A DNA stretch of 64,000 nucleotides, from contig NMRB01000791.1 of the NCBI GenBank assembly GCA_002633025.1, forward strand, positions 110,303-174,302. Reading direction: 5' to 3'. Positions 41,939-53,781 of this stretch are shown in pieces. Every line of letters starts with the position of its first letter. Position 1 is the stretch's first letter. Under the pieces are notes generated by a model. The model saw nothing but the letters and a program-made list of their open reading frames with translations. It searched no databases and was not told the origin of the DNA. The DNA is from Notospermus geniculatus. Taxonomy: Eukaryota; Nemertea; Pilidiophora; Heteronemertea; Lineidae. The position numbers were made by a program, and so were the translations under genes.

Positions 41939-44621
41939 TTATTCCTGAACTCCTTTCAAGGCAAGATGAACTTGCTTCCAAAAATAGGTCCGCTTTCGTC
42001 CTGTCATCAGCGGCCACTCAACCACTGGACATCGTAATCTTCTCAGGTCCCTTGGCAGGTCCTTCTGTTTCCTGTCAAACAGAACGAGCACGAACTTTGT
42101 GAGGTTTTCATATCCACTCTTCTCTGATATCTCCGGCCAGTAGTTGGTTACGAAGTCGTTGGTACAAATAACAAGGAATTTCTGAACATCAAATCCATGA
42201 TTCTTAACTTGCTTCCACAAAGGAATGAAATCATTGCCCGCTGACCACTGTAGAGTTATCCTCATTGAGTGATTATACAGCTTTTCCTCGATATACTGAT
42301 TTACCCAGGCGAGGGTAGCTGTGTCATGCATGTTGTACAAGATGAATGCGCCAGTCTTGTCACAGTCCTTCGGAAGCGTGCTCACCCCTGCCAATCCAGA
42401 AACCAACGCACGGCGCTCGGGGTTACTGCCATTCACATCTCTTTGCTCATTTGCCTTGGCCAATTCCCGCCTCTCCAAAAAGCAATATTTAATATTCACC
42501 CAGTTGCACCAAATAATCACTACAGCTAGAACGACCAGGAGACAAAACCCGATAACAAATGCCAAAGCTATGTACGGTATGTAAGGACTACAAGTCCACC
42601 AATCAGGGTTGTAGTCAATCAGTCGGGTGCGATAGATATTATGAGGACCACCGCAAGTGAGATGCTCTGCATCGTTAATTATACGTCCCTTATCACTTCG
42701 GAGAAACTTTGCAAAGCTGCGTAAAGTACAGTCACAGTAGATTGGATTTCCCTTCAGGTAAACTACTCCTTTCATTCCCGAAAATGCATTCTCTACGTAC
42801 AGTATTTTGTTGTCTCGGAGGAAAACGCACCCATCCGCGGTAAGTTTTGGAAGTGATGTTTCAAGAATAAATCCCAAGTCGTTGTCTCCCAAATGAAGTT
42901 CCTGCACGTTTTTCAGACTCTGTATCATTGGCAAGAGTTCATTATTGAAATGTGTTTTCGAAAGGTCAAGATGTGTGAGCGAGTTAATTTGATCGTGAAA
43001 ATACATCGGGAGTTTTTTCATCCAGTTTGTTGCACTTAAATCCACGCCTTGAAGATCAATCAAGTTCAATTGCGTCAGCCCAGTGAGGAATCCAAACGAC
43101 GAAAGACTGAACAGGTTTGTATTCCAAGAAAGGTCAATCTTCTTTAGATTTGAAATACCTGTCAACGACCCGTCTTCCAATTTAAGGTATTTGTTTTTTG
43201 AAAGATCTAACATCTTTAGTTCTTTGAGCCCCTCAAATGCTCCATTTTCGATGCTTTCAATCTTGTTTGCAGTCAATACAAGTGAAGTCAAATTACGTAG
43301 CCCCGAAAAGCTACCACGTTTCAAATTCGCGATTCTATTGCACGCCAGAGACAGATCGACTAAGCTAGGTAGCCCCTTAAATATATTTCCATCTATCAGC
43401 GATATTTGACTCATTGATATTTCGAGGGAATGAAGGCTGTGCAGCCCTGTGAATGCCCCAGGGAAAATTGAAGTCATGTTATTGCTCGACAAAACAAGCT
43501 TCAGGAGTCGGGAAAGTTTCTCAAAAGAGTTAGGTGCAAATCTTCCGAACGCACAATTATACTGAATTGTTATCTCCTTCAATTCAGGTGTGGCGGCAAA
43601 AGTTGCTGAATTTATTTCCATCGCAGTTGATGGCAAACAATGTGCAATGTCCAATTCAGCCAAGTTGTTGCCAATATTCTTCATGTACTGGACAATTTTC
43701 CTGAAATCGGCATTGATGCAGGTTAGTTTTTTGCCGGGAGGGTATTGCGACGTTGTGAGTCTGCACCCGGGGACACCAACCTGTTCCTTTCGTGAGTATT
43801 CCGAGTGCGTGATGGCTGTGCAGGAGTGCTGTAGACAAACGAGTAGGCACGCCCACCAGATCACGTGTTTTGCTCTTCTTGACAAGGAAGCCTAAAAAAA
43901 CAGACGTGTGGATAATAATTAAAATGGTATTATGATAAGGGATGATTTAGCCGCTATAACCGCGTAGGCCTACATGTACATTCTCATACAATCATGAGTA
44001 AAATTGATGGGCAATGGTCGGTTCTGACATTTCACCACACATGTAATATTTATACATGTACAGACCTACAGTGTACAGTGTAAAAATGTATCTTTACAGT
44101 CAACCGAATGTTCTGAGAATAGTTTCATTGTCGTCCATCGAGATCTCCTGAATCATGTAGGGCCTACATGTAGCTTTATATAAAGGCGCGTTTCCACCAC
44201 AGCGCCTGGATTTCGCTGGGTTTTGCGGCGAGCGGTGCGGTTTTCACAGGGTTTTGGATAATCCTTCGTCGGGTCAACAATGCCTGTGAGAACCGCTCCG
44301 CTCGCCGCAAACCGCGGCCGAATCCGCAGTTGGTGGGAAAGGTTGGCCAGTTGGCCTTTATTGAAGTCGCGTCTCCCTGCGATTGCACCTCAAAGCAATC
44401 TCTCTCCCCTGCAAAGTGTGTGCCAGTGGGTGACTGCGGTAGGCCTAGTTGTTACAAGTAACTACATGTATCCTCAGAACAAAACGCACGTGGGGAAAGT
44501 TTTTTCAGGGTGTTCTGAACGACGGAAAAGACCATCAGTCGACGTCATACGCATGTGGGCCTGCACAGTATGAGAGAGTACTCACCATTAATGATTCTTC
44601 AGGCTTGTCAACACCCGCCAT
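41939..44621 (-). CDS. Toll-like receptor, two exons
   Basis: Cell-surface or endosomal pattern-recognition receptor, 662 residues. Exon 1 is 44586-44621 (MAGVDKPEESLM, donor GTGAGT); exon 2 is 43891-41939 and joins in phase 0. A hydrophobic signal (WWACLLVCLQHSC) lies near residues 23-36. About ten leucine-rich repeats cover roughly 90-390, then a C-terminal cap with CDC at about 398 and later Cys residues, one membrane helix at about 450-474 and a TIR domain at about 524-656. Box 1 is AFILYN and box 3 is FW (YFWKQVHLAL). Box 2 is degenerate (GNDFIPL rather than RDxxPG), although the BB-loop Pro is kept. Single-cap architecture matches vertebrate-type receptors. The ectodomain is short (fewer repeats than most vertebrate family members). 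Start is chosen because the exon 2 ORF has no ATG before the signal and exon 1 supplies one in phase. Confidence 0.9.
44190..44342. mobile_element. Foldback MITE upstream of Toll-like receptor
   Basis: Arms near TTTCCACCACAGCGCCTGGA and complement; inner arms GCGGCGAGCGGTGCGGTT. It lies in the intron between the two receptor exons. Confidence 0.78.
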
Positions 44622-44788
44622 GGCAAGGAAATGAAGATAAAGTGTTGAAATTTTTTATGTAGGCCAAGAGATAAAATTCCTTATTAATATTTTTTGTGGT
44701 TTTTATATTCGGGAATTCCCGGTCAATGCCTGATAAAAAGCATGACCCTAATACAGTATCACCTGATTTATACATGTAGGGGTTAAGT

Positions 44789-44930
44789 AAGGTTCATTGG
44801 CACACGGAATTGGTCCGATTCAGGTCCTTAAAAAATCCATCAAATGGACCACAGCGTTGTCGTATCCGGAAAACTACATGTAGGGGCAAACGGACTGAAA
44901 ACGGACCGGATCCGTGTGCCAATGAACCTT
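44789..44930. mobile_element. AAGGTTCATTGGCACACGGA inverted-repeat MITE
   Basis: Ends AAGGTTCATTGGCACACGGA and TCCGTGTGCCAATGAACCTT are perfect complements. It lies about 170 bp upstream of Toll-like receptor exon 1. Confidence 0.9.
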
Positions 44931-45193
44931 GCTTTACAGCAAAAATATATATTTTTTGTTACAGTCAATACAATTAACGAAAAGGTCAATCAAAAATAGA
45001 TTCAGAGGACTCTCTTATCTATTCTTGGTTCAAATGGCATTGATTTTCTTCAAACGACCAGGAAGTTTACTCAGAACTCAGCTTATAAATCAATCAATCA
45101 TTTATGTGTTTTAAGTGATAAGTGATCAAAGCCATTTTCATCAAAACAAACTGTTTAGCGGGACAGGGTACTGCTCCACCTAGCAAATAAGCA

Positions 45194-45324
45194 GGGCCGA
45201 CCACGCAGAAAGTCCGATCTACCGGCGCCTGTCGGCAGTTATAGTTATAACGCATTTTCCCATTAATAAACCGCCGATAGGCACCGAACTGACCACTATC
45301 GGACTTTCTGTGCGCGGTCGGCCC
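45194..45324. mobile_element. GGGCCGACC inverted-repeat MITE, member 2
   Basis: Arms GGGCCGACCACGCAGAAAGT and ACTTTCTGTGCGCGGTCGGC. Same family as 31911 and 52803, with the conserved loop ATAACGCATTTTCCCATTAA. Confidence 0.88.
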
Positions 45325-45605
45325 ACTACTGGTCTTCAGCTTTCTCTTGAAGGCAGACAGGGCCTAAAGGGCAGGCCATTCCACCAACGTGGATTGCGAA
45401 CGTGGGCAGACTACACAGAGATACTGCAATGTTTCAATTGTTGTTTTTGTCATATCAGAATTTGTAGTGACTAATATAGTCTGGGAAAATGTACTACAAC
45501 AGCACTAAATAATTCAAATTTAACAATAGTTTTTTTGCCTATTACTAGATGTACATGTAATTAAATTACCAACTGGAGAACATAAACCATAACTAAACGA
45601 TATCC

Positions 45606-45740
45606 AATCTGTCCTCAGACTGTTTGTGACTGTCAGGGTTTGTTCGCTGACGGTGAGTCTGATTGGCTACACGTCAACCCAAAGGTAATTAAAAGGACTT
45701 ATCTCTACTCAAGTCAAGGGGCAGCATGGTCAAATGGGAT
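45606..45740 (+). promoter_or_regulatory. Conserved promoter module, receptor gene 3
   Basis: Complement-strand match to the modules at 32648 and 39727, as expected for the inverted gene. It holds the CCAAT-type word (CTGATTGGCT), CTTATCTCTAC (GATA type) and GGGGCAGCATGGTCA. It ends about 190 bp before the start codon, with no transposon between, so this copy shows the likely original spacing. Confidence 0.62.
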
Positions 45741-45931
45741 ATTAACCTTATACTCTTCACTATGTAATTAGCAGTTGTACAAAAAAGAGAGATTTCTACG
45801 ATCAACCATCCCCACGATATTGAGTAGAGATAGGCCTACCTCATTTTACCATTAGGGCAAATTTACTGTGCTGTTGCAGGTTTTCCTTTACTTTGCTTTC
45901 AAAACTTTTCCACCAAGCCACACCCAACACC

Positions 45932-48900
45932 ATGAGGCTGATGGATACAGCATCAAGGGTACTTCTGCCTTTCGCCGTGGCAGTCACTTCGATAGCATGT
46001 ACCACTCTACCCAAAGGTGAGTGTCTTCAAGGGAGTAAGAAATAAAAGTGGAAAATAAGAAGTGGGAAATTTTGGAATTTTGCGTGAATTTTTTCAATTT
46101 CTCAAAATGGACGAAAAGTTTTTCCCATTTTGAGAAATTTTCTTGAAATGACATGACATTTCGTCTGATTTTTCGGGCGATATTTCTCAAAATGGGAAAA
46201 AAATTTCGTCCATTTTGAGAAATTGAAAAAATTCACGCAAAATTCCAACATTTCCCACTTCTTATTTTCCACTTTTGTTTCTTACTCCCTTCTTCATTCT
46301 TATTCTTTGAAAACAGAGAGATACATGTTTAGAGAGTTTTCGCATTCACCCTGATAGACCTACCGGTACGAATGCATACAGGAAACCCAAACCGACCGCC
46401 TGTCAGGTCCACAGGTCCCAGTCCTCAAAATTACAGTTTTTTTTCAGTTATGAAGCGAAAAATAGGTATGATTTTAATGCAGGAGGATAGGCCACCGCCG
46501 CCCCGGAACTTTTCGAATAATTCAGTTACCGCCTGATGTCTGATTTGTGTAATTGGCCACAAGAAGAATTTGTTGCTTCTTTTTCTGAAAATGATTCACC
46601 AAAACTTATGCCACATTTTGTCGAAAGCCAGCGCCACCGGTAGTGATTGCATCATTCTCCAATACGAAGTTTTGCCTAATCTCCCCAGTGTTGGAGAATG
46701 TTATACCCTAGTAACGAGAGTTACTCTATACATGGGGCGACGTTGATAGGTCAATAGGCCTAGAGGTCTCCCTTAGCGCAAGATAGGCAAGGAATACCGC
46801 GGTGCTCCTTTAAGTCGCCTTTTAGAGTTCTGTCTGCAGCAACGTACATGTACATGTAGGCTGGTTCACATGCTTGACAACTACCAGGCTGCAGGGAAAA
46901 TTACGATTGACAATCACGGGATCAAAGGGTTGCTAACCCTCTTGGAGGAAAATTTCATTTCGAATGATGACATACCGGCCGAAAATTGCTTGGCAGACTT
47001 GCCTTATTTTGGCAGTCGTCATTTTCTGTACTGTCTTTAGATTGGACGTTTCTTTCAGGTGAATCTGAGCTACTCACGTCACTTTTGAAGTCCTACAACA
47101 AGTATCTCAGACCTAAAAGAACTGGACCAGTCTTGGTCAACGCCACCATGTCACTGTATAAGATACTGTCTGTGGTAAGCTGAGCACCGTTCTCGAGGAC
47201 ACATTCCAGACTGCGGCCGTCACCGTCCAGGCCCGATTGCACTACAACGGCTTTTGCCGCGCTTTGCGACGAGCAGTGTGCGGCTTCCACAGCATTTTTT
47301 TGAAAGCCCTTCGATGGTTCAGCCAAATAATAGGGAGGTTGAGATCAACGACTTATCACGGATTCTTATACGTATACGGATAGAATTCTGTACAACGAGG
47401 CCGGATAAATTTTGTGTTCACGTATAAGAATCCGTTATACATGTAAATCTGTGTCCCCAAAATTTACGTTCTTCACTTAAGTGTCCTCTCAAAAAATAAA
47501 GCGGGCACTGGCATACGGGAGGATTTTTCAGTCATTGCATCATGTATTTTTTTAAATACTGGTATTTATTTACGAGTTAGCTTTCAGGAGTCATGTGAAA
47601 CGGTGATTACGTTGATAATCATCAAAAATTGATAAGTTGATTTTTCCCATTCTACTTATTTCCCAGTGGATTCAAATAAGAAAACTGCCCGAGTGGGCGA
47701 TCCTCGTCACCCGGATTGCACGAGTTGATTTTCTCCGGCCTTGAAAGCCCGAGACCGCAGGTCGAGGGCTTTCAGGCCGGAGAAAATCAACGAGTGCTAT
47801 CCGGGTGACGAGGATCGCTCACGAGGGCAGTTTTATTTTTATCACACACCACAACCATGACGAAAAGAATCCACAATCACTGCAAATAACACAATTTTTG
47901 TAAGAAAAAGTTTGAAAAAAATGTGAAAAAAATGTGATCGTGACGTTACGTCGCGCCATATGACGTTGCGTGTCAGGCCTAGTTTCTTCGCTACTCAACG
48001 TCATATGATGTGCCGAGGTGACGTCACGTCACTGTTGGAAAGGGATTTCCCGAGGGCGATCCGGGCGGTCAGTCTGACCGGTCAGTCCGGGCTCAGATCG
48101 ACCTGACTGCATGCATGGGCAGATCGCCCTCCGTGAAAGGGGAATCCCCGTCACCCATTTTTTGCTTTTTTTCGTTTAGTCGTTGGTATTTTAGTGAGTT
48201 TGAGATTCATGCATGTAAAATGCTGGGAATACCTATCTGTCGCAGTCATAACATGTAAGTTTGATTGTGTTTTATCAGAAATATTGGCATTTTTATGAAA
48301 CGTCCATGCTCGATGACGTCATCATGGGTGTGTGATAAACATCCATTCCCATCTGCGTAGACCAATCGATATGAACAACAGTATCATATTACCCCTTTAA
48401 GAAACGAAAAATTCTTTTACAGGACAACCGAGAGCAGGAAATCACTTTTACTGGAAATTTTCTGATGGTGAGTGCTGAGTCGTCCTGTCTTTGCCAATGA
48501 TATTCCCGAAGCCTTTGCAGCTTGCCTGCAGGCAAGTCTGTTGTTTGGATGCAAATGCCCTATTGTTCACTAAACTGCCTTACAATAGATTTTTTGCGTG
48601 CACGCAAAGTTGCGAAGGCTTCATGAATATGGCCCCTGATCGCGGAAAATTGCGTATTTCACCATGTGGTGTTTTGGCAAAAATTCTGACATAGCATCAG
48701 CACGTGTGCCACGCCAGCCGTATCAGGTTACACTATTATTTTTTACGTGTGACATGGCTCCCGTGCCACCAGTGCTAAGTGGAGTTCACTGTTTGCATAC
48801 TTGGATCATCATTGCTGCCATCTCCAAACTGTTTCTGAAACTAAACTTCATGCTAGCAACTTGTGAATGAGACCAACCTGAAGACTCTAGTGGCCCAAAT

Positions 48901-51035
48901 GCTGACGCACTCACAAAAAGGGTCTAAAATTTCCATAAAATAGGCTCTGTAAATGCCTGCAAAAGACTTCAGTGCTGAAAGGGCTACTTGTGACGGCACA
49001 ATAATTATGACTGTATGATTAAATGATTCGTGCATTTTCTTTTCATTTTCAGGTATGGAATGATGAACGTCTGAAATGGCGTCCTCTCTCGAACGACTCG
49101 TTCAAGATAATGACCATACCTGGAGATCTGGTATGGCGACCGGACATTGGCCTTGCATCTTCAGGGTAAGGACAAGTACAGGGGGCCAAAAGCTGGTCGA
49201 CGATTAGATCGATCAATTAGCATTTTTTTGCTTTTTCACTATTGCCTATTATTGCCCAGGGTACATATGTACCGAAAATTCATAAGAGATCGCCAACTTT
49301 TTTCTGTTGGTAATTCCAAAATATAAAGTTTTTCAAGCGGAAAAAAGTCAAAAAAAATGCGCTGACATTTACAGTTGGTTATTTCTTACTTTTTTCAAGG
49401 TCTGAAAAATCCTTCGATTTTTCTGCTGATGACCGGGAGACAAGAGTCGTCATTACACACAATGGAATACTTTTGTGGAGTGCAGTGAGGGTCTTCAAGT
49501 CAGCCTGCAGCCTAAATATGGCAAAATTTCCATTCGACATCCAGACGTGCACGATAGCATTCTCCTCCCAGACCATGGTGGGCCCCCAGCTGAGCATTGT
49601 GCCAACGCCTCGGGTCGCGTTACATGACTTCATGGAGAACAATGAATGGGATCTTGTGAACGCAACCGCAATGAAGGCATTTCGTCCCATTTTCTTGTCC
49701 AAAAAATTAGGTTTCTCTATGATGAAGGTCGACCTGAAACTGGCAAGGCGTACTGGATACTATTGGATCCACATAATAGGGCCGTGCATGCTTATATCTT
49801 TCCTGGTGACTGGGGTGTTTGCCATGCCTTGCGATGCTGGAGAGAAAGTATCATTTAGTGTGACCGTCCTCTTGGCCTTCACTGTCTACCAGTTGCTGGT
49901 TGCTAATACGCTCCCGAAAACATCCGAAAATATGCCCATACTGTGTAAGTATACCATCAGGTCTGCATAGAAGTTGTATCAAACTGTTACCGTGTCTTGC
50001 TCGAAATTCCATTAACACGAATCTCATTGAAGTTTCTACCTTGATAAAAGTAAAGTTATGTTGGGAATCGTTCCAACCAATTTTTACGTCCCTTTGTCAA
50101 AAATACGTCAGAGTTTAAGTAATGCCCCATCACACTGAGCTAGTTCTCAGTTCGTTCTTGAAAATGTTGCCGAACGGGCTCAAACTGTGTGCGAACGGAG
50201 TGGCAACTTTTTACAGTCTTTTTACGAACTTCATGGACGGGCTCGGAAGGGAAGGTGCTCAAGCACTTCGAGACATTCCGGCCAACGTTACACGTTCTAG
50301 CCCGTTTTACAATGATTTTTTTGGGGACGGGCAGGACGTTTTGAGAACTAGCTCAGTGTGGCAGTACCTAATACCCCCATCACACTGAAGTCGTTCTCAA
50401 AACGTCCTGCACCGTCCTAAAAAGGTCGTAAAACGGGCTAGAACGTGTACCCTTGGCCAAATAATGCTTCGATGTACTGGAGCACCCTTCCCATCCACGA
50501 AGTTCGTAAAAAGACTGTAAAACGTTGCCACTACGTCCACTCCGTTCGCACACAGTTTGAGTCCGTTCGGCAAAATTTTCAAGAACGTACTGAGAACTAA
50601 CTCAGTGTGATGGGGGTATTAAGGTTGATGTCCCGCTTTCTTTTTATTCCAGCGGTGTACCTTGCTACGTTGATAGCACTTTCTACAGGCTCTGTGGGAG
50701 TCAGTCTCCTGGTCCTGGGCATGCACCACCGAAATCCCAGCCGAGTCATGCCAAAATGGCTCAACAAACTTGTGTTTCAATACCTGGCTTGTATCACCTG
50801 TAAATACCCCCAACCCAAGCGGCTCCGGAACTCGAGGGTGTCAATAATGAAATTGGAGGTAAAACCGTTCAACCAGTATGACGAACTAAAATCAAGCGTC
50901 CCCGAGTTGAACAGGCCAACCACCAACGACAACCCTTCCCATAAGGAACTGGTGGCCATCAGGGAACTACTTGGCGCCGTCTATCAGCAGGAAGCGGCAA
51001 AAAAGATTGAAAAAGTGAAAGTCCACCGGAGGTAA
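45932..51035 (+). CDS. Nicotinic-type Cys-loop receptor subunit, gene 3 (inverted, frame lost before helix 4)
   Basis: Exons 45932-46016, 47059-47174, 48423-48467, 49053-49165, 49400-49944, 50653-51035; 428 residues as read, with phases identical to genes 1 and 2. Signal peptide MRLMDTASRVLLPFAVAV; Cys-loop CSLNMAKFPFDIQTC; GEK before helix 2; helices 1-3 intact. The extracellular half of exon 5 is clearly diverged from genes 1 and 2, but exon 6 is nearly identical at the DNA level. As in gene 2, two extra bases in the cytoplasmic loop (after QEAAKKIE) cause an early stop at 51035. The helix 4 sequence remains out of frame with a stop at 51151. AATAAA at 51725 is a candidate polyadenylation signal. 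Large foldback elements occupy introns 1, 2 and 5. Confidence 0.87.
46029..46291. mobile_element. Foldback element in intron 1, gene 3
   Basis: Arms of about 100 bp start AAGGGAGTAAGAAATAAAAG and return as the complement ending CTTACTCCCTT. Nearly perfect, so probably young. The intron transcript would form a long hairpin. Confidence 0.92.
47681..47834. mobile_element. Foldback element in intron 2, gene 3
   Basis: AAAACTGCCCGAGTGGGCGA pairs with TCGCTCACGAGGGCAGTTTT; inner arms CTCCGGCCTTGAAAGCCC also pair. Confidence 0.9.
50120..50621. mobile_element. Head-to-head MITE pair in intron 5, gene 3
   Basis: Two elements of about 250 bp in opposite orientation (50120-50367 and 50368-50621), each with ends like TAATACCCCCATCACACTGA. 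Together they make a 500-bp imperfect palindrome that ends about 30 bp before exon 6, close to the branch-point region. Confidence 0.88.
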
Positions 51036-51250
51036 ACGAATGGCAACTCGCAGCCGCCATCGTTGATAGGTTTTTCCTGATCACGTATATCGTAGTTACA
51101 GTCGTTGTCACAATGGCACTGGTCATCATAGCAGTCACCGATCGGCCTTAGCACAGGCGAGAATGTTTCTCTGTCGTTGAGCCCCATTGCCGAAAGGAAA
51201 GGTACATGTATATGTACATGTACCGGTACTTTAAAGCCCGACATAATGCG

Positions 51251-51418
51251 TTAAGGGCGGCGCACACGAGCAACTAAATCTGGGCGACCGCCGACGAGAC
51301 TGGTGGTACGACTAGACATCAGCCAATCAGAAGCGCCAAATCTTGTCGCTTTGGCGGTCGGAAGCCAAGTCGGCCGACAAATCGGTCAAAATTGTCGCTC
51401 GTGTGCGCCGCCCTTTAG
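51251..51418. mobile_element. GGCGCACACGAGCGAC-type MITE, member 1
   Basis: Left TTAAGGGCGGCGCACACGAG, right CTCGTGTGCGCCGCCCTTTA. Located just after receptor gene 3. A longer relative is at 52949-53190. Confidence 0.88.
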
Positions 51419-52042
51419 GTTTTGTATGTCGCGACGGCGGGCGAACCGTTGACCTTTAGGCAACATCGTATATTCGTGCTCGAAAGACTGTTCAAATCTA
51501 TCTATTTCTATGGTCTAGGTTAGCAATTAGGCATGGAAAGTGTTGCTATACATAAAAGAATGAGTTGAAGCATGTTACCTTACCTGATGAAGGGTTAAAT
51601 ACATGTATTTGCTTAGATTAGTTTTAATCAATCAAACATTACTTCGTTCCAAATGACTACATACATGTACTATGTCTCTATATTTACTTTCTAGTTAATA
51701 CTGTTTAGGGGTTAAAAGTCGGTCAATAAAATCTCATTTTATAAAAATAGCGGTTTGCTTCATTGTCGAAATTGTTTTCAGAACAATGAAACTGAATTCA
51801 GCGCTTTATTCCGAATGATAATTCTATATTATTGTCTTCTCATGATCTGAATACATGTAATTTTTTTACAAGAACATTTTATTGTCATATAATTTGTGCC
51901 TTTGCATGTGACACCGGTAGATGATCAATAAAGGGTAAAATGGCCTCATTGGTGTGTTCATATTGCTTCATGTCACAAAACATAGCACAATAAAGAAATA
52001 CATTGTATGCTGTACGTTTTGTCTCCTCGCTCGGTACTGTGG
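51419..52042. other. Downstream flank of receptor gene 3, no gene seen
   Basis: AT-rich sequence with a candidate polyadenylation signal at 51725. No conserved exon or clear repeat. Confidence 0.55.
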
Positions 52043-52416
52043 CTGAAAGGGTAAATGTCGTCCTGGGTATATACAAAGATTACCCAGGATCCCAATCGTC
52101 ACTAAAACAGTACCCTGGGTGTAGTTTCGGTAGCCGAACATCACCCAGCATCCACAATCGGTGCCTAGGAACGAGTCCTATTTAGAAATCCCGTGGAATC
52201 TCGCGGTCTGGCGCCGCGGTACTTGTTGAGTGTAGCTGCTCTTGACATTCTTCAGGCTGTCACGTGACCACGGGCGAGACAACCTTGAATCCAGGTGTCA
52301 TACCACGATGCTGGGTGATGTTCCGCTACCGAAACTACACCCAGGGTATTGTTTTAGTGAAGATTGAGATCCTGGGTAATCTTTGTATGTACCCAGGACG
52401 ACATTTACCCTTTCAG
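52043..52416. mobile_element. Foldback MITE, 374 bp
   Basis: CTGAAAGGGTAAATGTCGTC pairs with GACGACATTTACCCTTTCAG; inner arms include ACCCTGGGTGTAGTTTCGGT. Confidence 0.9.
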
Positions 52417-52802
52417 CGGTACTGTGGATGAAAGTTTCCTGATCGGTTTCAAATCATGTTCGGCGTCCTGTTCAGGACACCCTTAGGTAGGGAGGGTGTC
52501 GTAGGTGAGCCATTTGTTTTTCTGATGGAGGCACAGATTGAGAGAGGGATGTTCATAGTGTTCATAAAAGTGCCATACATGTACATTATGCACTAGTGCA
52601 TGATTTTAATTTGTCGTCGGGTACAGTGGGCACATATTTGTTCATGGAGTGGTCCAGGCGATCCTTATGACCTCCCCAAAACGTCCCGAGTGAGCCATGT
52701 GAAAACAACTACAGCTAGATAATGCTTTCGTAGTGCATATGCAGCGCATGTATGAACTGCGCATACACTTGTTTCGTCCCTGCTTTGTCAGGAAACTTTC
52801 AA

Positions 52803-52931
52803 GGCCGACCGCACAGAAAGTCCGATAGTGCTTTCGGTGCCTATCGGCGGATTTGTTAATTGGAAAATGCGTTATAACTAACTGCCGATAGGCGCCGGTA
52901 GCACTCATCGGACTTTCTGCGCGGTCGGCCC
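52803..52931. mobile_element. GGGCCGACC inverted-repeat MITE, member 3
   Basis: Arms GGCCGACCGCACAGAAAGTC and GACTTTCTGCGCGGTCGGCC. The loop is inverted relative to the 45194 member. Confidence 0.88.
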
Positions 52932-52948
52932 AGGTGAATGTACACATG

Positions 52949-53190
52949 TAAAGCATGGCGCACACGAGCGATTTTTTGAGCGATTTTCTAGGCGACTAGC
53001 CTTGCGACTACAGGAGCGACTGAACATATTTTTAGTTTTTTTTTACTCGTTTGCGACAAATGCTTCACTGGGAGATCAGTGATGTCGCGGATGACATCAC
53101 TGATCGACCTCAAAGGTAATTATCGCATGCGACCTAGTAGTCGCATCGGTAGTCGCCCCTATTTTAGTCGCTCGTGTGCGCCATGCTTAA
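52949..53190. mobile_element. GGCGCACACGAGCGAC-type MITE, member 2
   Basis: Left TAAAGCATGGCGCACACGAG, right CTCGTGTGCGCCATGCTTAA, with internal repeats of GCGAC/GTCGC. Confidence 0.88.
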
Positions 53191-53458
53191 GTGCGATGTC
53201 GTGTTATTCAGACAAACTTGACTTCGGCCACCGTCTCGACGGTCAAACAACCCGATGGCAGGAATGCCGAGTGAGAAATTTGGATAAATCCATCATTATC
53301 AGGCCCGTAGGGACAAGGAAGAGAGGGCAACTGCCCCCTCCCCAGGCAAATTGTGCAATTTTTTTCAGCAAAATCAAATGGGATAAAAGATCATTATTGT
53401 TCATATCTCAGATGCAGGAACGTGTCCTCAGTGAGAAACTGAGTTATTGCCTGGCCCT

Positions 53459-53610
53459 ATTAAGCCAGGCGTACATCGCACTTGCGACTGGAAGAAACTG
53501 ATCCACTGGTGATGTACGCGCTGCGCGCACATCGCAAATTCAGCAACTCAGTAAAACTAGTCGTCATATCCTGACCGCGTACATCGCCATTGCCCGGATC
53601 TATTTAGAGA
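53459..53610. mobile_element. Partial GCCAGGCGTACATC MITE
   Basis: TTAAGCCAGGCGTACATCGC and CTTGCGACTGGA match the left part of the element at 9421-9781; the rest is degraded. Confidence 0.6.
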
Positions 53611-53781
53611 TCATTATTTATATATCACGGGTTCAGGCAGATAGATTGACATGTTCCTCTGTGTGTGCGCTAGCTATTGTCAAGTCGCAGCTTATTCCGT
53701 CAGACAAGAGGACGCGAACACTCACAGATGGGGAACACGGAAAAACCTTACGCCGATACTGATCTATTTATGTTTCATCAG

